Assembly (NCBI GenBank): GCA_014695345.1
Contig: JACJOC010000049.1
Coordinates: forward strand, 248,001 to 312,000
Reading direction: 5' to 3'
Length of the DNA stretch: 64,000 nucleotides
From: Cyanobacteria bacterium FACHB-471
GTDB lineage: Bacteria; Cyanobacteriota; Cyanobacteriia; Elainellales; Elainellaceae
Shown here: positions 1 to 8,782 of the stretch, piece after piece
How positions within the stretch are numbered: the first letter of the stretch is position 1
Layout of the letters: the number at the start of each line of letters is the position of its first letter
Translations under genes and position numbers: made by a program
Notes under the pieces: model-generated
The model's database searches: none
What the model was told of the DNA's origin: nothing
The model's input: only the letters and a program-made list of their open reading frames with translations

Positions 1-1
1 A

Positions 2-1159
2 TTTCCATTAAATCTGTGGCTCGATGAGGCGATGGAAGGACCTAATCCGGCATCGATTCTGCGGAATTCAGTCGTCGTTGCCTGCGGGGCCTTTGTGCTG
101 ATCAAACTTCAGCCTATTCTGGCAATCTCTCCGATTGCCCTGACTGCGCTAATGATTTTAGGCACAATGACGGCAATAGGAGCTTCTCTGGTAGCAATCG
201 CCCAGATTGACATCAAGCGGGCTCTATCTCATACGACGAGTGCTTACCTGGGGCTAGTGTTTTTGGCGGTGGGAATGCAGCAGACTGATCTAGCGCTGCT
301 GTTTTTGTTTACCCACGCGATCGGCAAAGCACTGCTGTTCATGAGCATCGGCTCTGTAATTCTGACCACCAACACTCAAGATTTAACTGAGATGGGAGGG
401 CTTGCTGGTCGAATGCCTGCTACCACGAGCAGCTTTGTGGTGGGAACGTTCGCCTCCATTGGGTTACTGCCTCTAGGCAGCCTTTGGTCAATGCTGGAAT
501 GGGGGGATAGCTTTTGGAGTTCTCCCTGGTTAGTTGGGGTACTGCTGCTGGTCAATGGATTAACAGCCTTTAACCTGACCCGCGTGTTTGGTTTGGCATT
601 CTGGGGTGAACCGCAAATTAAAACGCGACGGACTCCTGAAGTGCCTTGGACAATGGCTGTACCAATGGTGTCGTTAGTCATCATCGCGCTGTTGGTACCT
701 GTGATGCTGCTTCAGTGGCATTTGCTGCCTGCTCTGGAAAACATCAATCTTCTGCTGGTGCTTCTCTTAATTTCATCGGGTATCGTGGGCTGTGGGTTAG
801 GAGGATTCATTTATCTCAATTCGGGTTGGGCAAAGCCTGTCAATCTAGTTGGAAAGCCGATCAGAGATACCCTGGCTTACGACTTTTGGATAGAAAAAGC
901 TTATCGCTTAAGCGTTGTTTTAGGAGTTGTTCAGGGGTCAAGACTGACTGCTTGGCTTGACCGCTATGTAGTAGATGGCATGGTTAACCTGGTTGGGGTG
1001 GTTTCTTTGTTTACGGGCGAAAGCTTGAAGTACACCATTTCTGGGCAGTCGCGTAACTATCTGCTAACCGTTTTTGTGGGAGTGATACTCACCTTCATAG
1101 CGCTGGTTTGGTCTTTTCACTTTCCTTATTCCATTGCCCAAAGTTTATTTGGACATTAG
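2..1159 (+). CDS. ndhF: NDH-1 subunit NdhF (CO2-uptake type), 5' end cut by the window
   Basis: C-terminal part of the large proton-pumping NdhF subunit of the thylakoid NDH-1 complex. The frame is open from base 2, and the first residues (FPLNLWLDEAMEGPNP) match the conserved antiporter-family stretch before the lysine-bearing helix, so the ATG at 32 is internal. About 386 residues are visible. They hold many hydrophobic helices, the motif IKRALSHTTSAYLG at about residues 72-85 and a long C-terminal amphipathic region ending in a membrane helix, as is usual in NdhF. It is followed by ndhD and a Cup gene on the same strand. That is the order of the CO2-converting NDH-1MS/MS' operons, so it is most likely NdhF4 or NdhF3 rather than respiratory NdhF1. 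The isoform call rests on the neighbours. Confidence 0.88.
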   Translation, partial: FPLNLWLDEAMEGPNPASILRNSVVVACGAFVLIKLQPILAISPIALTALMILGTMTAIGASLVAIAQIDIKRALSHTTSAYLGLVFLAVGMQQTDLALLFLFTHAIGKALLFMSIGSVILTTNTQDLTEMGGLAGRMPATTSSFVVGTFASIGLLPLGSLWSMLEWGDSFWSSPWLVGVLLLVNGLTAFNLTRVFGLAFWGEPQIKTRRTPEVPWTMAVPMVSLVIIALLVPVMLLQWHLLPALENINLLLVLLLISSGIVGCGLGGFIYLNSGWAKPVNLVGKPIRDTLAYDFWIEKAYRLSVVLGVVQGSRLTAWLDRYVVDGMVNLVGVVSLFTGESLKYTISGQSRNYLLTVFVGVILTFIALVWSFHFPYSIAQSLFGH

Positions 1160-1251
1160 GTTAGGAGAGTTAATTGACGAGAGGCTGGTCATCTTGGCGT
1201 TGAATTGTCTAGGTTGAGCTAAATGCAGGGGTTTAAGGAGTAGCTTGTACG

Positions 1252-2838
1252 ATGTTGAGTACCTTGATTTGGGCACCCGTTTTGGGAGCTACTGTAATTG
1301 CCTTTTTACCTCAGTTTTCCAATTCTGAGCGGGCCCGTCAGGCTGCTCTGGCGATCGCCATCTTTACTTTAGGATGGACTGTTTTTCTCATTACTCAATT
1401 TGATATCAGCAATGCAGGCTTGCAGCTTCAAGAGACGCTCCCCTGGGTTGAGCCGTTAGGGTTAACTTACCGCTTGGGAGTGGACGGGCTGTCCCTTCCG
1501 CTGGTCGTGATGAATAGCTTCCTGGTCGTGATAGCTATTTATAGTAGCGATCCAAAAATTAACCGTCCCCGACTTTACTATGCCCTCTTCCTATTGCTGG
1601 GGTCCGCCGTAGCAGGTGCATTTCTAGCTCAAAATTTGCTGCTATTTTTCCTGTTTTATGAGCTGGAGTTGATTCCTCTGTACCTGCTCATCGCCATCTG
1701 GGGTGGTGCAAGACGGGGATATGCAGCGACTAAGTTTTTAATTTACACCGCGACCTCTGGCATTTTGATTTTGGCTGCGTTCTTTGGGCTGACTCTGCTC
1801 ACAGGCGTATCCACGTTTGACTATGCGGCTTTACAATCCCAAGCTTTGCCGCTAGGAACGCAAATCATTCTGTTAGTGACGCTGCTGGTCGGTTTTGGCA
1901 TCAAGATTCCGCTAGTGCCGCTGCACACCTGGCTGCCCGATGCTCACGTTGAAGCTTCTACCCCAACATCAGTTCTTTTGGCAGGTATGCTGCTGAAATT
2001 GGGCACCTATGGGTTGCTGCGTTTTGGCTTAGGGCTGTTTCCTGAGGCTTGGCGAGTTTTGGCTCCCTGGTTAGCAGCGATCGCTGTCGTCAACGTTCTC
2101 TACGGCTCTTTTGTCGCGATCGCCCAAACCGACATGAAGAAAATTGTGGCCTATAGCTCGGTGGGTCACATGGGATTCGTGATTCTAGCCAGTGCCGCTG
2201 CCACGCCTTTGAGCATTTTGGCGGCAGTTGGGCAGATGGTTAGTCACGGGTTAATTTCAGCCCTTTTATTTCTGCTGGTTGGTGTGGTTTATTCCAAAAC
2301 GGGAACTCGTGATGTCACCGTCTTGCGGGGACTGTTAAACCCAGAGCGCGGTTTGCCCCTAATCGGTAGTCTGATGATTGCAGGCGTAATGGCAAGTGGG
2401 GGGATTCCCGGGATGGTTGGGTTTGTCGCCGAATTTGTTGTTTATCGCAGCAGTTTTTCGGTCTTCCCAGTACAGACTTTGCTTTGCGTGCTAGGAACAG
2501 GACTAACAGCGGTTTACTTCTTGAACCTGGTAAACCGAGCCTTTTTTGGTAGACTGCCTGAGAATTTAGCAAACTTACCTCGTGTTTACTGGCGCGATCG
2601 CTTACCGTCAGTTGTGATGACAGTCCTAATCATCTTCTTGGGGTTGCAGCCGAGCTGGTTATATCGCTGGAGTGAAGGAACCTCTGCAGCTCTGGGTAGG
2701 CTGACACCAAGCCCCGCCATCAGTCACATGGCTCCATTACCCCTGATTGAAACTGTAGCTGTCAACCCACCTGAAATTGAACTAGTCTCCACACCTGCCT
2801 TTGAAAACTTTCAGCATTCAGCTTTATCCTTAGAGTAG
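1252..2838 (+). CDS. ndhD: NDH-1 subunit NdhD (D4/D3 type)
   Basis: A 528-residue NADH dehydrogenase subunit 4 homologue and proton-pumping membrane subunit of NDH-1. Visible motifs are FYELELIPLYLLIAIWGG (about 135-152) with the conserved pumping glutamate, [18 protein letters not shown] (about 218-235) and AYSSVGHMGF (about 299-308). Length and helix spacing fit the family. The ATG at 1252 follows a TTAAGGAGTAG ribosome site. It lies 92 bp after ndhF and 107 bp before the Cup gene, so the three probably form one CO2-uptake operon. The sequence differs clearly from the second ndhD at 33436-35139 and lacks its Cys-containing C-terminal insertion. The D4 versus D3 assignment is inferred from the Cup type downstream. 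Confidence 0.92.
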   Translation: MLSTLIWAPVLGATVIAFLPQFSNSERARQAALAIAIFTLGWTVFLITQFDISNAGLQLQETLPWVEPLGLTYRLGVDGLSLPLVVMNSFLVVIAIYSSDPKINRPRLYYALFLLLGSAVAGAFLAQNLLLFFLFYELELIPLYLLIAIWGGARRGYAATKFLIYTATSGILILAAFFGLTLLTGVSTFDYAALQSQALPLGTQIILLVTLLVGFGIKIPLVPLHTWLPDAHVEASTPTSVLLAGMLLKLGTYGLLRFGLGLFPEAWRVLAPWLAAIAVVNVLYGSFVAIAQTDMKKIVAYSSVGHMGFVILASAAATPLSILAAVGQMVSHGLISALLFLLVGVVYSKTGTRDVTVLRGLLNPERGLPLIGSLMIAGVMASGGIPGMVGFVAEFVVYRSSFSVFPVQTLLCVLGTGLTAVYFLNLVNRAFFGRLPENLANLPRVYWRDRLPSVVMTVLIIFLGLQPSWLYRWSEGTSAALGRLTPSPAISHMAPLPLIETVAVNPPEIELVSTPAFENFQHSALSLE

Positions 2839-2906
2839 AAATAAACTTCACCAATCTTTCCTGCCCCCAGTTGATTCGAAGATTGGCACTTAAACTGCGA
2901 TCGCCC

Positions 2907-2938
2907 AATAGCTTTTTAAGAGAATAGCTTTTTAAGAG
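2907..2938 (+). repeat. Tandem 16-bp duplication in the cup gene leader
   Basis: The 16-mer AATAGCTTTTTAAGAG occurs twice head to tail, ending 7 bases before the ATG of the Cup gene. It duplicates the AAGAGA segment that would act as the ribosome site. Confidence 0.9.
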
Positions 2939-2945
2939 AAACCTA

Positions 2946-4076
2946 ATGGTAAGTCTGACTCAGCAACCTTCTACCCACCCCCTAGCAGACATGATTCATT
3001 GTCTGGAATCAGGAGGGGCTCTATTACCTGACTCCCCCGACAATGTCTTAGAGGTAGTCGGCGTGTTGAAAAGCTACGGAGTTGTGTTGGACGCTTATTC
3101 GCGTAATTTAATCTACATCGCCGAGCAACAGTTTCTCGTTTTATTTCCTGCCTTTAAGTATTTTGATGGCGAAGTTTCGCTCAAAAAGCTGCTGCGACAC
3201 TGGTGGCACGATCGGATCAACTACGAATATGCAGAATACTGCATGAAAGGGATGCTGTGGCACGGTGGCGGCGGATTGGATGACTACCTGGATTCTGCTG
3301 AGTTTAGTCGACGAACTGAGGCAGCGATTCAAGCCAAAGTTGGTGGCACTCCAATGCAGTTGCTACATAAGCTATTTTCTAACTTTTTGCCAGAGCAAGT
3401 GCGGCAACTAGCTTATTACAGTGGTCTGGGACAGTTTTGGCGAGTGATGAGCGACATGTTCATAGACCTGTCTGATCTCTATGACCAGGGAGAAGTTCAG
3501 ACGATCGCCGATGTCGTAGCTCACATTCGTGATGCTTTAGTTGAGGCAGCTGCGCTGCCCATCACCTATGCCGTCACAATCAAGGGGCAAACTTACGAGA
3601 TCATTCCCAAATCGGTCGGGTTAACTTTTCTGGCGGATACAGCTCTCCCCTACGTCGAGGCTGTCTTTTTCCGATCGTTTCCCTTCTTTGGCACTGTCTC
3701 CTACAATGCCCAAGCCCACCAAATTTCAGAAAAGCCGGGTGACTTCAGCTATGGAGCACTATTTGCTGACCCTTTACCCATAGGTAGCGCTGGCATTCCA
3801 CCGACCTTGCTGATGCAAGACATGCGGCACTACTTGCCTGGCTATCTGCATGATTTTTACATGCAGGGGTTGCGCGGGGAAGATGACCTGCGAGTCAAAA
3901 TTTGCATCAGCTTCCAAAAATCGATGTTTTGTGTCACCACTGCAACCGTTTTAGGGCTGATGCCACACCCGCTTGACACAACTGACCCAGTGCAGCGTCA
4001 GGAAAACCGAACTCATCTAGAGAATTGGATGGATCGCCTTCTAACCTCTCGCTTAGCTGATGTCCAGAGCGAATAA
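2946..4076 (+). CDS. cupB: CO2 hydration protein, CupB/ChpX-like
   Basis: A 376-residue protein of the Cup (Chp) family, which binds NDH-1 and converts CO2 to bicarbonate at the thylakoid. The family signature is seen as RHWWHDR (84-90), Cys99 and WHGGGG (105-110), a cluster of potential zinc ligands and catalytic residues. No membrane helix is evident. Length, and the absence of a cupS gene afterwards (the next gene is on the opposite strand), fit the constitutive CupB better than the inducible CupA of the ndhF3-ndhD3-cupA-cupS operon. The family is certain and the A/B call is less so. Confidence 0.85.
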   Translation: MVSLTQQPSTHPLADMIHCLESGGALLPDSPDNVLEVVGVLKSYGVVLDAYSRNLIYIAEQQFLVLFPAFKYFDGEVSLKKLLRHWWHDRINYEYAEYCMKGMLWHGGGGLDDYLDSAEFSRRTEAAIQAKVGGTPMQLLHKLFSNFLPEQVRQLAYYSGLGQFWRVMSDMFIDLSDLYDQGEVQTIADVVAHIRDALVEAAALPITYAVTIKGQTYEIIPKSVGLTFLADTALPYVEAVFFRSFPFFGTVSYNAQAHQISEKPGDFSYGALFADPLPIGSAGIPPTLLMQDMRHYLPGYLHDFYMQGLRGEDDLRVKICISFQKSMFCVTTATVLGLMPHPLDTTDPVQRQENRTHLENWMDRLLTSRLADVQSE

Positions 4077-4089
4077 AGTTGGGCAAGCG

Positions 4090-5010
4090 CTACTGAGCAG
4101 AGCGAGCCGATATAGCTTCTGGGGATGGTTCCATTTGCCCTGATGCTGCTAAAGCAGATATTGAGGGCTGTTCTGGAATGGACTTCACCATGGGCACGGG
4201 CATGTGTTTCATCTCCCAGGCTTTCAGCAAAATTAGATATTCATAAAACGCTTGGAGTGTACACCAAGCAAGACCTGATCGCCCATCCAGGAAGCCACCC
4301 AAAAAAATATACATGTACACAAAGCGAACCAGCGGACGGAACGGAACACGCAAAGACAAATCTTTTAGTGCTCGACGACGCTCGACTTCTGAAGCTCCAA
4401 ATAATAGCTTCTGCCAATCAACTTTTCCCTGTTCAAGCTGATGCAGCGTCTCAGCTGCTTCATCGGTGGAATAGCGGTTGTGCTTGTCAATCCAGCGGCT
4501 CAAGCCTTTGCTACACGTATAGTGAGGGTAGGTTTCTCGTAAGAATCCTGTAGACCCTTCAGAAACTTCACGCTCGGTGTGCCCATAGTCAGCAAACCAC
4601 ACTTTGCCGTGTCGCAGTAGCCGAAGCTGATAGCGCGGATATTGAGTGCTGCGACGAATCCACTTGCCCAGGAAGATAACTCGTTCAGCCACATAGTAAC
4701 CAACGTGTTTGTCACTCTGGATTACCTGCAAACATTCCTGAAACAGGTCCGGAGTCATTCGTTCATCGGCTTCCAGAATGTATACCCAATCGTGCTTGGG
4801 GGGAAGCGATTCCAGCATCCAGGTTCGCTGTTTGCCATGACTTTCAAAGGTGTGCTGTACGACTCTTACGGGGTAGCGGTTAGCGATTTCAACGGTGCGA
4901 TCGCTACTGTAAGAATCAACGACAATTACGTCGTCCGAAAGCAGAGCCGACTCAATACAGTCAGCAATATCAATCTCTTCGTTGTGAGTGAGGATGTAGA
5001 TCGTAAACAT
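4090..5010 (-). CDS. Glycosyltransferase family 2 (WaaE/KdtX-like)
   Basis: A 306-residue inverting GT-A glycosyltransferase. The N terminus MFTIYILTHNEEIDIADCI and VIVVDSYSSDRTVEIA (about 28-43) form the nucleotide-sugar fold, and LEADERMTPD (about 79-88) is the DxD-like metal site. The KWIRRSTQYPRYQLRLLRHGK stretch and the GHTERE motif resemble lipopolysaccharide-core glucosyltransferases of the WaaE type. The C terminus has a hydrophobic or amphipathic segment (about 224-265) suited to membrane contact. It probably acts in cell-surface polysaccharide or glycolipid synthesis. Its stop lies 13 bp from the convergent cupB stop, and the HpsJ-like gene 90 bp upstream is on the same strand. The exact sugar cannot be predicted. 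Confidence 0.85.
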   Translation of the reverse strand: MFTIYILTHNEEIDIADCIESALLSDDVIVVDSYSSDRTVEIANRYPVRVVQHTFESHGKQRTWMLESLPPKHDWVYILEADERMTPDLFQECLQVIQSDKHVGYYVAERVIFLGKWIRRSTQYPRYQLRLLRHGKVWFADYGHTEREVSEGSTGFLRETYPHYTCSKGLSRWIDKHNRYSTDEAAETLHQLEQGKVDWQKLLFGASEVERRRALKDLSLRVPFRPLVRFVYMYIFLGGFLDGRSGLAWCTLQAFYEYLILLKAWEMKHMPVPMVKSIPEQPSISALAASGQMEPSPEAISARSAQ

Positions 5011-5100
5011 AGTGTCTAACGGTTCAAGCTGAAACGGACGTCAGGCAGAACACACCCCACTTCTGGCAAAATTGGGCAGAAAATTGGCAGAGAGTCAAAT

Positions 5101-5904
5101 TCAGCCTGCTCGATTAGGTTGCCCTAATGCCCTTAAGCCTGACCAGCCAATAATGATGTAGCCAATCGCCAACAGCAAACTGCTGATGCCAATTCGCAAT
5201 CCTGACTTAAGGGCTTCAGTCCTAGCGGTGCGAAGGGCATCTTCTCGGCGAGTACCAATCTCAGTCTCAAATTGAGTTCGCAGTTCACCAACTCGCTGCT
5301 CAATGTACTGGTCTAAAGCTGCTGGATCATCCCTAAACTGCCGCAATAGCTCCGCCTGCTGCTCAGGAACCTGCCCAGAGGCGATCGCCTGCTCCAGCAA
5401 ATCTTCATTCTCTAGAAGCTGAACAATCTGCTGACGCTGCTGCTGCACCTCAGCATTGAGCCGAGTGCCCAGTTCAGTCTGCGCTTGGTCAGCCTCCTGA
5501 GCGATCTGTGCGAGCGATTGCTGACTGTCAATGCGAACATTGTTAAGGTGCAGAGGAAAAATGAGTAGATACAGTAGCCCCAAAAGGCAAGACAGCACCA
5601 GTGCCCAAAATTGAAGCGATTGCCAGCTTTTTTGTTTTTGAGGAGCGGTACCCAGATCGCTGCCGACCCAAGAGCCAGTCAATAGCAGCGCGATGCCAAT
5701 CATGGGAATAATTCCCCGATCTACTACTTGCGTCGTGAAACTCAGAAGCCACTGAGTACTGCCATCTCCGCTGAAGTTGTAGGGCATTGGCAGAATGATC
5801 ATGTCTAGCAGGGAAGCTAGAATCATGACCACACCGACGGTTTTCAGTGCTAAAGAAACGAGTGGCGAGAGTTGGCGGCGATTAATCGCTTTGGGTGAAC
5901 TCAT
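5101..5904 (-). CDS. hpsJ: HpsJ-like membrane protein
   Basis: A 267-residue protein with an N-terminal membrane module (helices at about 15-35, 62-82 and 95-118), a long Gln/Glu-rich coiled coil (about 125-225) and a C-terminal helix (about 235-258). The segment FTTQVVDRGIIPMIGIALLL is the signature I recall for the cyanobacterial HpsJ family, linked to hormogonium polysaccharide export and, in some strains, to exosortase loci. It precedes a glycosyltransferase gene on the same strand, and two HpsE-like genes lie in this window at 53.7-55.7 kb, which fits a polysaccharide role. The molecular function is unknown. Confidence 0.7.
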   Translation of the reverse strand: MSSPKAINRRQLSPLVSLALKTVGVVMILASLLDMIILPMPYNFSGDGSTQWLLSFTTQVVDRGIIPMIGIALLLTGSWVGSDLGTAPQKQKSWQSLQFWALVLSCLLGLLYLLIFPLHLNNVRIDSQQSLAQIAQEADQAQTELGTRLNAEVQQQRQQIVQLLENEDLLEQAIASGQVPEQQAELLRQFRDDPAALDQYIEQRVGELRTQFETEIGTRREDALRTARTEALKSGLRIGISSLLLAIGYIIIGWSGLRALGQPNRAG

Positions 5905-6427
5905 AATAAATTTACGTTGCTGTCCGTTTCAAATTTAAGCGGGATAGTACCCAGCTTAGGATACCAACCAAAGGGGCACTACAGACCACGCTAATCTTGA
6001 AGGCAGGGAGTTGGGCTAAGGAATGCTTACGAGTTCACCAGACCTGTCGTAGCCGGACAAAGTCCTTCAACTTGAAAGGTATCTAACTTCTAATATGCCC
6101 CCAGAAAATCCTGCCTTAAACATCATGTTCCTCAATTGACACCTGAAAACCGGAGAGGTAAATGCAATATCTTTCAGCAAGGATGACCAATTCCCAATTA
6201 GCTCTTGCTAGAGATGTGACAAAGGCTTGGTAGGGGCACAACACACTGCCTTTAACCTTCACGCTGTTTGCCTAATAGGTTGCAGAAATCACTACAAAAG
6301 CAGGTGAATAGTAAAGATCCTGGCAAAAAAATTGGCATTTTGCACCACTCCGCTACAAAATATACGGAAAAAATACATTTTCGGATGTGACAGCTTGAGC
6401 AAAATCTGGCGCAGGTCGGGTACGAAA
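5905..6427. other. Intergenic region, no gene recognised
   Basis: This is the 523-bp space between the HpsJ-like gene (read leftwards) and the end of the cyclase gene. I see no supported reading frame, RNA gene or strong terminator. The HpsJ promoter should lie near 5905-5980. Confidence 0.6.
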
Positions 6428-7504
6428 CTAGTTTGGGAAAAGGTAGTGAACAACAACTGGAGTCGCGAGTCCCTTTAACAGTTGGTCTCGACGCTGCCAG
6501 GTGCAGCTTTGTAAAACCTTTTCAACGCTCGTGTCTTGCATCAGAGCTTCTGTAACGGCGATGTTGTTGCCTTGGCTAGTTGCTTGAACTCTAGCCGCCG
6601 TATTAACCGTGATACCGAAGTAATCTGGGCGATCGTTGAGAGTGACACTAATGCAAGGTCCAACATCGATACCGATTTTAAGGATGAGCTGATCTTCTGA
6701 GGGTAAAGAGAGTTGCTGGTTGAGGAGGACAATTTGTTGGTGCATAGCGATCGCTGCCCTTAATGCATCAACAGGCGTAGTGAACGCCCCCATGACTGCA
6801 TCACCGATAGTTTTTACAACAACCCCATTGTGCTCGTTTACAAGCTGAAATAGCAGATCAAAGTGTTTTCGCACCAGATCATAGGCTCTAGAGTCACCCC
6901 GACGAGAATAGAGCGCCGTTGAACCTGCTAAATCTGTAAACAGAATTGCTACCCGTCGAATCAGCAAACTTTCGTTAGGCGGGATGGTTTCGCGGGGAAA
7001 CAAATCGCGAAACGCCTGTAGGGTCAGCATTCGATGCCCAGAAACAACTCCATAGCGACGATCCATCCGAGTTCGAAATTCTGGATCATCGGCTTCGGGT
7101 TCCAGTTTGCGGAGCCGTTCGTCAATGCTAAACGTGACACGAACCTGCTCATCAGCATCAGTCTTGTGAACGTGGTTGCACGCAGGGCAGGTATGAAGCA
7201 ATCGCAAATCACTGAGATGCTTGGGGCGAAAATCGAGTCCATGACAGGCAGGGCATTCAATTTCCCAGTTGAGTGTAACGATTCCTTCCTTGAGAGCAAT
7301 GACCAAGATCTGCAGCATTTCCCGTTCAGGGAGTCGCAGATGGGTTGCCAACAGGCGAGGATTTGCTCGATACAGCTCGCGTCCAGGCTGCTCATCCAGG
7401 AGATGAGCCAATTTCTCTTGAATTGCCGGATCAACGGCGTAGCTATCCAGAACTGCAACCGCTTTAGCAATAACTTGTTTGCGTACTTTGTGAAGCTTTA
7501 GCAC
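6428..7504 (-). CDS. Class III adenylate/guanylate cyclase with DUF5939-like N terminus
   Basis: A 358-residue soluble protein. The N-terminal part (1-180) resembles the DUF5939 region of bacterial cyclases and contains a zinc ribbon: Cys84, Cys87, Cys106, Cys109. The class III catalytic domain fills 185-340. FTDLAGST supplies metal Asp191, KTIGDAVMGAF supplies Lys231 and metal Asp235, and YFGITVNTAAR supplies Asn301 and Arg305 of the transition-state pair. Metal and transition-state residues are therefore intact and activity is likely. The second purine-specifying position is Ile298, where typical adenylate cyclases have Asp and class IIIb enzymes have Thr, so nucleotide choice is uncertain. 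It is flanked by a long leader and by pgl on the other strand. Confidence 0.88.
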   Translation of the reverse strand: MLKLHKVRKQVIAKAVAVLDSYAVDPAIQEKLAHLLDEQPGRELYRANPRLLATHLRLPEREMLQILVIALKEGIVTLNWEIECPACHGLDFRPKHLSDLRLLHTCPACNHVHKTDADEQVRVTFSIDERLRKLEPEADDPEFRTRMDRRYGVVSGHRMLTLQAFRDLFPRETIPPNESLLIRRVAILFTDLAGSTALYSRRGDSRAYDLVRKHFDLLFQLVNEHNGVVVKTIGDAVMGAFTTPVDALRAAIAMHQQIVLLNQQLSLPSEDQLILKIGIDVGPCISVTLNDRPDYFGITVNTAARVQATSQGNNIAVTEALMQDTSVEKVLQSCTWQRRDQLLKGLATPVVVHYLFPN

Positions 7505-7692
7505 TGCCCATTTAATCTCCGTTGGAAGGGATTTTGGTAGTGCGCCCTGATCGAACTCCGTGAAGATGCTTAGAGAAATACGGAGATGCTTTTTATTCTA
7601 CTGGGCACTGCGAGTCGGTGAGATGAGTAGCGCTTTGTGACAGGTTGAGACAGAGCGGCTCTCAGTAGATAAACTCCTGTTAGGTTAGGGCT

Positions 7693-7845
7693 ATGGCTGT
7701 TGGAAGTGTAGGTAATCTCAAACTTACATCTGTAACACGAGTAGGCTGTGCTAGTTTAGCTGTAATTTTTGGAAAGAAAAACTTGTTTCGACTAGCAAGC
7801 CGGTTAGGGCGCATTCTAAAACTGATTGAAAGGGTTGAATTCTGA
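7693..7845 (+). CDS. Possible 50-residue leader ORF coupled to pgl
   Basis: ATG at 7693 opens a 50-codon frame (MAVGSVGNLKLTSVTRVG...) that ends in TGA at 7843-7845. The last base of that stop is the A of the pgl ATG (TGATG), an arrangement typical of translational coupling. The peptide is basic and resembles nothing I recognise. No strong ribosome site is seen before the ATG. It could be a real small gene, a regulatory leader peptide or chance. Confidence 0.35.
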   Translation: MAVGSVGNLKLTSVTRVGCASLAVIFGKKNLFRLASRLGRILKLIERVEF

Positions 7846-8585
7846 TGAGTAGAAAGGTAGAAGTTCTGCCTGACCAAAGCGCAATTGTGCAGCGATCGCT
7901 TGAGCTCGTTCTAGCTAGTCTGCAAAACGCTTTAGCAGAGCGAGATCAGTTCACGATTGCCCTAGCAGGAGGCAGTACGCCAAAACCTCTATATGAGGCG
8001 ATCGCCAGCCAAGACTTGTCTTGGGACAAAATTCATGTGTTTTGGGGTGATGAACGGTATGTTCCTGCTGATCACCCTGATAGCAATGAGGGCATGGCTC
8101 GTCGTGCCTGGTTAGATCAGGTGGCAATTCCTCCTGCCAATATTCATCCCATCCCAACCGATGAAGCTGACCCTGCGATCGCTGCCCAAAAGCACGAACG
8201 CCAGCTTCAGGAATTTTTTCAACTCGGAGCAGGAGAGTTTCCGGCACTGGATGTGGTGCTGTTAGGAATTGGAGACGACGGGCATACCGCTTCTTTGTTT
8301 CCTCATACTGAAGCATTAACTGTGCGCGATCGCCTGATCACCGTTGGGAATAAGGACGGACAACCGCGCATCACTTTTACCTCCCCTCTGATTAATCAAG
8401 CGCGTACCATCATTTTTTTGGTAACGGGTGCTAACAAACAGAATGCGCTAGCGCATATTCTGACTGAAACTGGAGACGAAACAACCTATCCGGCTCGGCT
8501 AATCCAACCACAAGGGCAACTTTGGTGGCTACTTGATCAGGCAGCAGGCGAGAATCTTGACCCATCCCTGTTTGCCTCGAAATAG
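7845..8585 (+). CDS. pgl: 6-phosphogluconolactonase
   Basis: A 246-residue enzyme hydrolysing 6-phosphogluconolactone to 6-phosphogluconate in the oxidative pentose phosphate pathway, the main NADPH source of cyanobacteria in the dark. Family motifs are LAGGSTPKPLYEAIA (about 39-53), HVFWGDERYVPADHPDSNEG (about 64-83) and LGIGDDGHTASLFPH (about 140-154), which holds the catalytic His. Length matches the bacterial family (DevB/Pgl). The ATG at 7845 overlaps the stop of a possible leader ORF by one base. Confidence 0.93.
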   Translation: MSRKVEVLPDQSAIVQRSLELVLASLQNALAERDQFTIALAGGSTPKPLYEAIASQDLSWDKIHVFWGDERYVPADHPDSNEGMARRAWLDQVAIPPANIHPIPTDEADPAIAAQKHERQLQEFFQLGAGEFPALDVVLLGIGDDGHTASLFPHTEALTVRDRLITVGNKDGQPRITFTSPLINQARTIIFLVTGANKQNALAHILTETGDETTYPARLIQPQGQLWWLLDQAAGENLDPSLFASK

Positions 8586-8782
8586 AACTTTTTGATTTGA
8601 TCAGTAGGTTTTTGCCAAAGCGACTCAGAAAGCGACAAAATGGGAATCTGGGGTAGCGTAGGCAAACTTAATTGCTCCTATCAGTTCAGTTAAATTTATC
8701 GATGAACTTGTAGAGTAAAGTTGAAAATTCCCTGTTTAGAAGCTGGCACTCCTTTAATAATGTCAATAGAGCGAGAAATGGC

